Below are positions 57,752 through 64,000 of a stretch of 64,000 bases of DNA, piece after piece (positions within the stretch are counted from its first letter, which is position 1; each line of letters opens with the position of its first letter). This DNA comes from Kovacikia minuta CCNUW1 (lineage in GTDB: Bacteria > Cyanobacteriota > Cyanobacteriia > Leptolyngbyales > Leptolyngbyaceae). The stretch is taken from assembly GCF_020091585.1 (NCBI RefSeq), contig NZ_CP083582.1, positions 4,908,536 to 4,972,535 of the forward strand, given 5' to 3'. A model generated the notes under the pieces. It did not search any database and was not told the DNA's origin. It was given only the letters and a program-made list of their open reading frames with translations. Made by a program: the position numbers and the translations under genes.

Positions 57752-59187
57752 GTGAGCGACTCATTTGATTACGATTTGGTCATTATTGGCGCAGGGGTTG
57801 GTGGGCATGGAGCCGCCCTGCATGCGGTTAGTTGTGGCTTGAAGACTGCCATCATCGAAGCGGCGGACATGGGCGGCACCTGTGTCAATCGGGGTTGTAT
57901 TCCCTCTAAGGCACTACTGGCAGCATCGGGACGGGTGCGAGAATTGCAGGATGCTAACCACCTGAAGGCTTTAGGGATTCAGGTGGGTGGGCTAACCTTC
58001 GATCGGCAGGCGATCGCGGATCATGCCAACTCCATTGTGACCAAACAGCGCGAGGCATTGATTGGCAGCCTCAAGCGGATTGGCGTGGATACCATCCACG
58101 GCTGGGGACGGGTGGCGGGGGTGCAGAAGCGTCAGTGTTGCCACCCAAGAGGGGGAAAAGACGATTACCGCCAGAGACATTATGCTGGCTCCGGGTTCTG
58201 TGCCGTTTGTCCCACCGGGGACGGAAATTGACGGCAAAACAGTATTTACCAGTGATGATGCGGTGCGGTTGGAGTCACTGCCGCCGTGGGTTGCAATCGT
58301 GGGCAGTGGCTACATTGGTTTAGAGTTTGCCGATGTTTATTCCGCCCTGGGCTGCGAGATTACCCTAATTGAAGCCCTGGATCAGTTAATGCCAGGATTT
58401 GACCCCGATATTGCCAAACTGGCTCAGCGGGTGTTGATTACCCCCCGCGATATTGAAACCAAAGTTGGGGTACTGGCAACCAAAGTCACACCCGGATCAC
58501 CCGTCGTGATTGAACTGGCAGATGCGAAGACAAAGGAGCCGGTTGAAGTTCTGGAAGTGGATGCCTGCCTGATTGCCACCGGACGGATTCCTTACACCAA
58601 GGATCTGGGGCTGGACTCCGTGGGCGTAGAGGTGGATCGGCGCGGGTTTATTCCCATCAACGACCACCTGGCAGTGCTGGCGGAGGGGGAAGTGGTGCCC
58701 CATCTGTGGGCGATCGGGGATGCAACCGGGAAGATGATGCTGGCGCATACTGCCTCTGCCCAGGGAATCGCAGCCGTGGAGAACATTGCTGGACGATCGC
58801 AAACAGTAGATTACCACAGCATCCCCGCCGCCGCCTTTACCCATCCCGAAATTGGTTTTGGTCGGTATGACGGAGCCTGCGGCAAAGGAAAAGGGGCAGG
58901 CAGAAGGGTTTGAGGTGGCATCCGTGCGAACCTACTTCAAGGGCAATGCCAAGGCAATCGCCGAGGGTGAAACGGAGGGAATTACCAAGGTGATCTATCG
59001 TCAGGACACGGGCGAAGTGTTGGGCGTCCATATTTTTGGACTCCACGCCTCCGATCTGATCCACGAGGCTGCCAGTGCGATCGCCCAACGCCAATCGGTT
59101 CATACTCTGGCGTTCCTGGTTCACGCCCATCCTACCCTCTCGGAAGTACTGGATGATGCCTACAAGCGGGCGGGGGGAGTGCATTAG
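57752..59187 (+). CDS. lpdA: Dihydrolipoamide dehydrogenase (E3), two frameshifts
   Basis: About 477 residues across three frames. The first frame starts at GTG 57752 ([20 protein letters not shown]) and has the FAD motif and the redox-active disulfide [15 protein letters not shown]. The second frame has the NAD-binding motif [50 protein letters not shown] and the FAD motif [18 protein letters not shown]. The third ends with the dimer-interface [19 protein letters not shown], containing the catalytic H-E pair. The shifts lie at 58112-58130 and at GG 58860-58861; removing one base at each restores the known cyanobacterial sequence. E3 reoxidises lipoamide in the pyruvate and glycine-cleavage complexes. 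An essential gene, so sequence error is likely. Confidence 0.93.
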
Positions 59188-59369
59188 GGAAGGATAAGGG
59201 ATGAAGGCTAAAGGATAAAATTTTATTCCGTTACTTTTTAGCCTTTATCCTTATTTTCCCCCCCTCCCCCTGTAAACCCCTAGAGTTAAGTTACGCTATC
59301 AGATAGCGCTTAATTCCCTTGCCATTTGAAACTCTGTGGCATTCACCTTCTATTTGAAACAATTACCCA
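59188..59369. other. Spacer between lpdA and trpC
   Basis: Low-complexity GGATAAGGGATGAAGG and C-rich sequence, no gene. A near-inverted pair (TTAAGTTACGC/GCGCTTAATT) around 59285-59315 may be a weak hairpin. Confidence 0.4.
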
Positions 59370-60257
59370 ATGGAGATCCGTCGTCGTCCACCGAATCCTG
59401 CGGTTGCAGTGCAGGAAATGAGATACCAGGTAAAAGCACCTGATGCCGAGCCGCGTCACATTCTGGAGGAAATTGTCTGGCATAAAGAGACAGAAGTTGA
59501 CCAACGGCGGGAAGGTTTGCCATTAATTGAGTTGCAAAAAGAGGTGGCTAAATTGCCACCCCCCCGTAATTTTTTGGAAGCGTTGCGACAGGGCAAAACC
59601 CGACCGGCTGTGATTGCGGAAGTCAAGAAGGCTTCTCCTAGCAAGGGGGTAATTCGACAGGATTTTGACCCGGTGGCGATCGCCCAGTCCTACGAACAGG
59701 GGGGCGCAACCTGCCTATCGGTTCTGACTGATGCAAAGTTCTTCCAGGGCAGTTTTGATAATCTCTCCAAAATTCGGGCAATCACAGATCTGCCACTCCT
59801 GTGCAAGGATTTTATCCTCTATCCCTACCAGATGTACCTGGCCCGGGCGCATGGAGCCGATGCCTTCTTACTCATTGCAGCAATCCTCCCAGATAAGGAT
59901 TTGCAATACTTTTTGAAAATTGCCAACGCGCTTGGGATGGCGGCTCTAGTTGAGGTTCATACCCTGGCGGAACTCGATCGGGTGTTAGCCCTGGATGGAG
60001 TCCGGCTGATTGGCATCAACAACCGTAACCTGCAAACCTTCTCAGTTGATTTGCAGACCACCTGCACCCTACTGGCAGAACGGCAGGAACAACTGCAAGC
60101 CCGTGGAATTCTGGTGGTGAGCGAATCGGGGTTACATACCGCCACGGATTTAGCCCAGGTCACCAAAGCGGGGGCAGATGCAGTGCTAATTGGTGAGTCC
60201 TTCATGCGCCAGCCTGATCCAGGGTTGGCGTTGAAGCACTTACTTTCAGCCGATTAA
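59370..60257 (+). CDS. trpC: Indole-3-glycerol phosphate synthase
   Basis: 295 residues of the TIM-barrel Trp[24 protein letters not shown] with the catalytic-lysine region, [74 protein letters not shown] and [15 protein letters not shown]. It closes the indole ring in tryptophan synthesis from CdRP. The N-terminal 35 residues are a cyanobacterial extension. It is not fused to TrpF. Confidence 0.96.
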   Translation: MEIRRRPPNPAVAVQEMRYQVKAPDAEPRHILEEIVWHKETEVDQRREGLPLIELQKEVAKLPPPRNFLEALRQGKTRPAVIAEVKKASPSKGVIRQDFDPVAIAQSYEQGGATCLSVLTDAKFFQGSFDNLSKIRAITDLPLLCKDFILYPYQMYLARAHGADAFLLIAAILPDKDLQYFLKIANALGMAALVEVHTLAELDRVLALDGVRLIGINNRNLQTFSVDLQTTCTLLAERQEQLQARGILVVSESGLHTATDLAQVTKAGADAVLIGESFMRQPDPGLALKHLLSAD

Positions 60258-60364
60258 ACACGGATAACTTCCGATCATCCTTCATTGCCGTGCCTTAGTT
60301 CACAAGCTGGTTAGTCGCTCAGTTCTTCGAGATTCATTAAGGTTTATTAAGGTAGGTCGTCTGC

Positions 60365-60643
60365 ATGGAACCCATTCCTCTTCCGTCATATATTCACTAT
60401 GAGTTACTTCTCCAGCTTTTAGAAAGACAGACGATGTTTTCTGCCAATTCTAAGCCCGTCGTCCAGGAACAGGTACATCAACTGATCATCACGCTCCGCA
60501 AAGCACTTGCCCAACAAAAACACCTGGAAGAAAGCTGTAGGCGTTACAACTTGCCTGTTGAGTATCGCTGGTCACTGAATGACCGGAAGCCAGAACCGGA
60601 AGCTCCCGCAGCAAATGTGGTTAGCCTGAATCAGGAGGGGTGA
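60365..60643 (+). CDS. Small conserved cyanobacterial protein (DUF5340-like)
   Basis: 92 residues: MEPIPLPSYIHYELLLQLLERQTMF followed by a long helix (VQEQVHQLIITLRKALAQQKHLEESCRR) and a proline-rich end. The N-terminal PLPSxIHYELLLQLLERQT resembles DUF5340. It is downstream of trpC on the same strand. Function unknown. Confidence 0.65.
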   Translation: MEPIPLPSYIHYELLLQLLERQTMFSANSKPVVQEQVHQLIITLRKALAQQKHLEESCRRYNLPVEYRWSLNDRKPEPEAPAANVVSLNQEG

Positions 60644-60831
60644 GGAAGGATGAGGGATGAGGGATGAGGGATGAGGGATGAGGGAGGATTTTGAGTTTTG
60701 AGTTTTTGTTTCCTCTTATTCTTCACGCCCTTGGCCCTCTAACCCATCATCTCCTCATCCCATCACCTCTTTATCCCTCCACTCCCCACTCCCTACTCCC
60801 CATTCCCCCTACCTGCCTTCTGCTTTTGTCA
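60643..60831. repeat. STRR arrays (GATGAGG)n and others
   Basis: About six GATGAGG units at 60648-60685, then TTTTGAGTTTTGAG and C-rich (TCCCCAC) units at 60780-60805. They form the leader of the nanE-like gene. Confidence 0.8.
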
Positions 60832-61540
60832 ATGCCGATCGATTTTTCTTCTACTCTTCAGTCGCTTCAAGGGGGGCTGATTGTCTCCTGTCAAGCTCCG
60901 GTTGATTCGCCCCTGCATGAGCCAGAAATCATTGCCGCAATCGCCCAGGCGGCAGTGCTGCGGGGAGCGGTGGGCATCAGGCTTGATACGCCCGCCCATG
61001 TGGCAGCGGTGCGACAACGCACCTCGGTGCCCCTGATTGGGCTATGGAAACAGCAGATCGAGGGGTTTGAGGTCTACATTACGCCCCAGTTTCACCATGC
61101 CGCTGCGATCGCCCAGGCAGGGGCAGACATCATTGCCATTGATGCCACGGTGCGCGATCGTCCAGGGGGGGAAACGGTCGCATCTCTGATTCAACGGATT
61201 CATGACGAGTTACAAAAACCTGTAATGGCAGACGTGGATACCCTGGAGGCGGCGATCGCTGCCGCTGCTGCGGGAGCCGATCTGGTTGGCACAACGGTTG
61301 TATGGCTACACAGCTGCAACCCAGCATCAAACGCCCCCTGGCTTTGACCTGCTGGCTCAAATGGTCGAAAAGCTCTCTGTGCCCATCATTTGTGAGGGTG
61401 GAATCCATTCTCCCCAAATGGCACGACGGGCGATCGATTTAGGAGCCGATGCTGTTGTTGTCGGAACGGCAATTACTGGGATTGATTTACAGGTCAAGGC
61501 GTATCGGGAAGCGATTCTACAACCGCCGCTCGACCTGTAA
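60832..61540 (+). CDS. nanE: N-acetylmannosamine-6-phosphate 2-epimerase-like (NanE), frameshifted
   Basis: About 236 residues from ATG 60832 (MPIDFSSTLQSLQGGLIVSC). It is a TIM barrel of the NanE type: GGLIVSCQAPVDSPLHEPEIIAAIAQAAVLRGAVGIR, DIIAIDATVRDRPGG, KPVMADVDTLEAAIAAAAAGADLVGTT, then in the second frame LYGYTAATQHQTPPGFDLL, VPIICEGGIHSPQMARRAIDLGADAVVVGTAITGI. Deleting one G at 61296-61297 restores GTTLYGYTAATQ. The enzyme interconverts ManNAc-6-P and GlcNAc-6-P in amino-sugar metabolism. No nan operon is visible. Confidence 0.87.
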
Positions 61541-62296
61541 CATGCGTCGGTAGGAGAGCCAACCTGCAATGATCATTGCAATAGCAAATCCAATCAGAAA
61601 CCAGAGATGGGGGGCAATTTCTGATAGGCTTTTGCCTTCTGCGGCAACCAGTGTCAGGGCTTCATTCATGTGGTAGATCGGGTTGAACCGAGCCAGATCC
61701 TTTAACACCTGGGGAAAGATAAAGGCGGGGACAAAGGCTCCTCCCAAAATCAACAGGGGGACACCAAAGGTGGCAACCAGGGCATTGACATCCTCAGTGC
61801 GACGGGCAAATTGGGTACCCAAAATAAACCCAACTCCAACATAGGAAAGGATGCTCAGAAGAATGATTAGCCCTCCCAGAAGCATCGAGCCATGAAATTG
61901 GGCACCCAGGTATGCCGCGATCGCCCCAATTAAAATCGTCTGTCCCAGGGAGATCGTCAGGTGTGCCAGAAAGATGCCCAGGAAATAAGCGGTGCCACTC
62001 AAGGGTGAGAGAAACAGACGTTTGAGGGTACGCTGTTCCCGCTCGGAGACAAGGGTGGCGACACTGCCTCCCAGGCAGCTAAAAAACAACGCTGCCCCCA
62101 CCAGAGTTGCCGGAGCCGCTCGCTCAAATGCCTGCTGAAAGGTAAGGTTTTCCTTAGCCCGCTCGGCAAAGATAGTGCCATTGAGCAGCAGCAGCGCGAT
62201 CGGAAAAACACCCCAAAAAACCAAACTTCGTCGTCGTCGTCCCAGCTCCGTCAAAATTCGCTGTGCCACTGCCAGCATCTCGTACCAGACTTTCAT
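61517..62296 (-). CDS. ABC-2 type transporter permease
   Basis: 259 residues. Six hydrophobic segments are visible, for example LVFWGVFPIALLLLNGTIFA, AATLVGAALFFSCLGGSVATL and GGLIILLSILSYVGVGFILG. The EREQRTLKRLFLSPLSGTAYFLG sequence after the second segment is a hallmark of ABC-2 export permeases, and FNPIYHMNEAL near the end is typical. The gene for the matching ATPase is not in the window. The substrate (drug, lipid or polysaccharide) is unknown. Its 3' end overlaps nanE by 24 bp on the opposite strand. Confidence 0.9.
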   Translation of the reverse strand: MKVWYEMLAVAQRILTELGRRRRSLVFWGVFPIALLLLNGTIFAERAKENLTFQQAFERAAPATLVGAALFFSCLGGSVATLVSEREQRTLKRLFLSPLSGTAYFLGIFLAHLTISLGQTILIGAIAAYLGAQFHGSMLLGGLIILLSILSYVGVGFILGTQFARRTEDVNALVATFGVPLLILGGAFVPAFIFPQVLKDLARFNPIYHMNEALTLVAAEGKSLSEIAPHLWFLIGFAIAMIIAGWLSYRRMLQVERRL

Positions 62297-62546
62297 GCGT
62301 CCTTTTCATGCCCGATCGGGTGAAGTTTAGAAGAATGATTTTTGATAGAAAATGTATCTTTCACTGCTTAAATCTTTAGAAGACTCCGCATTTTCCTAAG
62401 AAATACCAAAATCTTCCCGATTTTAGGGTAATTCGGCTTTTCAATATCTGGAGTAATTTGACCCCACACTCCGTATCTGGAACTCCAGTTTCCAGGGAAT
62501 ATCCAGTAGTATTATCGTTCGCCTGTTTCTAAGGATCAGCACTTTC

Positions 62547-64000
62547 ATGACCCGCTTGTTCGATCTTTCTCTCCAACAATCATTTTCTCGCCGCGCTCTA
62601 CTTAAAGTATTTGGTATTGGGACTGTTGGAGGGATACTGGGCTACTCCCGCTTTTTCCAAACCCCACCCCAGCGTTTATCAACAGGATTCTCTAACCCTA
62701 CCTCGCCAAACCAGTCGGCCTCGAACCGTTGTTGTGGTTGGAGGTGGGCTGGCAGGGCTTGCCTGCGCCTACGAGCTGAGTCAGCGGGGCTTTCAGGTCA
62801 CCTTACTGGAACGGGCTGCCCAACTGGGGGGCAAAATTGCCAGTTGGTCGATCGCAGTCAATGGGCAACCTTTCCGCATGGAACATGGCTTCCACGGATT
62901 TTTCCCCCAATACTACAACCTCAAAAGTCTGGTCAAAGAGTTAAATATTACCCAGAACTTTCGTCCCCTGAATTTCTATTCGGTGATGTACCGCGATCGC
63001 AAGTACAAGCCAGAAATTTTTCGCCCCAGCCATTCCGCCTTTCCCTGGAACATTGTGGATCTGGCAGTTTCCTCTACCAACCGCCTGCGCTGGGGACTCA
63101 ACCTGACCAAATATGAACACTGGCAAGTATTTCGGGAAATTACCGGATTTGACCCCCAAAGTAGTTTCCAACGGCTGGATCACCTCTCGGTTGCAGAATG
63201 GGTTCATCGGGACTTTCCCAGAGGGCTGTATGACCTGTATTTCCTGCCCTTCGCCAAATCTAGCTTGAATGCGCCGGATGTTTTAAGTGCCGGAGAGCTG
63301 ATGCAATTCTTCCACTTTTATTTCTTCGGCAATCCGGAGGGGCTGGCGTTTGAAGGCACCCGCCAGGACATGGGAACCAGCCTGGTGCAGCCGATCGCCC
63401 AATCGATCCTCAACAACGGTGGCAGAATCATTCCCGAAGCGGCGGTCAGCAATATTCATTGGGACAAGGGGCAGATTACCTCCCTCACCTATCAAACCGG
63501 GAATGCGGCAGATGCCACTCCTTTTTGGGTGAGAGCCAATTCAGGACTGAATCAGTCAGCGGGAAACCTTCGCTTTTATGGAGCCGGGGATGCCGTGTAT
63601 GCCACCAACAGCAACCAAAAACAGGCGCTTTCCCTCACCTGCACCCATCAGGGCTGTACGGTTCAACCGGATACAAAGGGTGAATTTCATTGTCCCTGTC
63701 ATGGGGCAGTGTTTGATGCGGATGGGCGCGTTCTGCGGGGACCCGCTCAGCGAGATTTGCCCCGGTTCAAAGTGTTGCAACAAACAGAAGAGCGTTTACA
63801 GCTTGTCGCGTTGCAGCCGGAACCTCTGGTAGGGGGCAGGGGGCAGGGGGCAGGGGGCAGGGGGGAACCGAAAACTGTTCAAGCTCCATCCACCGAGACG
63901 TTAACAGCAGATTATTATGTCCTGGCGGCGGATGTTCCGGGGATGCAGCGGCTGTTTACAGGCATGACGGGCAGCGTGGATGCCCAGGTGAAGCAGCAGG
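62547..64000 (+). CDS. Rieske-containing FAD flavoprotein, CrtU/CruE-like carotene desaturase (partial at 3', frameshifted)
   Basis: The gene runs off the window. From 62547 the start SRRALLKVFGIGTVGGILGYS looks like a Tat-type signal or anchor. The main frame then shows RPRTVVVVGGGLAGLACAYELSQRGFQVTLLER, the FAD motif of carotenoid desaturases and amine oxidases, FRMEHGFHGFFPQYYN, and an inserted Rieske 2Fe-2S site, CTHQGCTVQPDTKGEFHCPCHGAVFDADG, with the expected CxH...CxxH ligands. This fusion resembles CrtU/CruE (beta-carotene desaturase/methyltransferase). A shift lies near 62662-62670 (extra C). Residues near 63830-63866 (GGRGQGAGGRG) come from an STRR array read in frame. Confidence 0.8.
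63828..63866 (+). repeat. STRR array (GGGGGCA)n inside the Rieske flavoprotein gene
   Basis: Five units of TAGGGGGCAGGGGG-type heptamers keep the reading frame open. The same unit is intergenic at 33658. Confidence 0.85.

Noticed and set aside
57547-57768. Frame of 73 residues before lpdA
   Set aside because: It overlaps the lpdA start and has no recognisable family or ribosome site.

Overview
The window is a piece of a filamentous cyanobacterial chromosome, probably from a non-heterocystous or Leptolyngbya/Oscillatoriales-like lineage. The evidence is the abundance of GCGATCGC (HIP1) octamers, heptameric short tandem repeats (STRR) in most intergenic spaces, a hetR gene, a photosystem II S4-domain protein, a FutA-type iron-binding protein with an SLH iron-uptake porin, and a cyanobacterial-type pyruvate kinase. 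No ribosomal RNA, CRISPR array or replication origin was seen. The species assignment is inference from gene content.

Layout. 0-2.4 kb: the end of an NB-ARC ATPase, then a complete IS110-family insertion that has split a palindromic MITE. 2.4-9.2 kb: phoU, chorismate lyase, an aldehyde dehydrogenase/amine permease operon, and a DUF1460 amidase-like protein. 9.5-11.5 kb: two dipeptide-type ABC permeases. 12-13.7 kb: a PatX-like RGSGR peptide gene upstream of hetR. 14-18.6 kb: DedA, STAS, coiled-coil and thioredoxin-reductase-like proteins, and rpsF. 19.1-23.8 kb: an AT-rich accessory cassette (small protein, P-loop ATPase, DUF1802-like/PD-(D/E)XK nuclease) followed by hicBA, which lies between perfect 48-bp direct repeats. 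24.1-28.6 kb: a MinD-like ATPase, glutaminase and a PAS sensor lacking an output domain. 30.4-35.1 kb: RND pump and adaptor. 35.8-40.4 kb: radical-SAM ArsS-like protein, M48 peptidase, PSII S4 protein, 2OG oxygenase. 41-46.5 kb: FutA, iron porin, pyk and a 21-bp coding minisatellite. 46.6-49 kb: a partner-switching module (anti-sigma kinase, SpoIIE phosphatase, STAS antagonist). 49.1-52 kb: murA, tRNA-Leu(CAG), TrmH methyltransferase. 52.1-56 kb: a second accessory stretch (DUF4926/DUF6883 pair, repeat-domain membrane proteins). 56.4-64 kb: Uma2, lpdA, trpC, a NanE-like epimerase, an ABC-2 permease, and the start of a Rieske-containing carotenoid-desaturase-like flavoprotein.

Three points stand out. 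First, the IS110 insertion has a reconstructable target with a CT core, and its non-coding end contains a 9-nt match to that target, as expected for a bridge RNA. Second, the ATPase/nuclease cassette with hicBA looks like an unnamed defence-type locus. Third, about a dozen otherwise intact genes, including murA and lpdA, are each split by one extra base. This pattern is best explained by sequence error, so these genes are annotated as whole loci.
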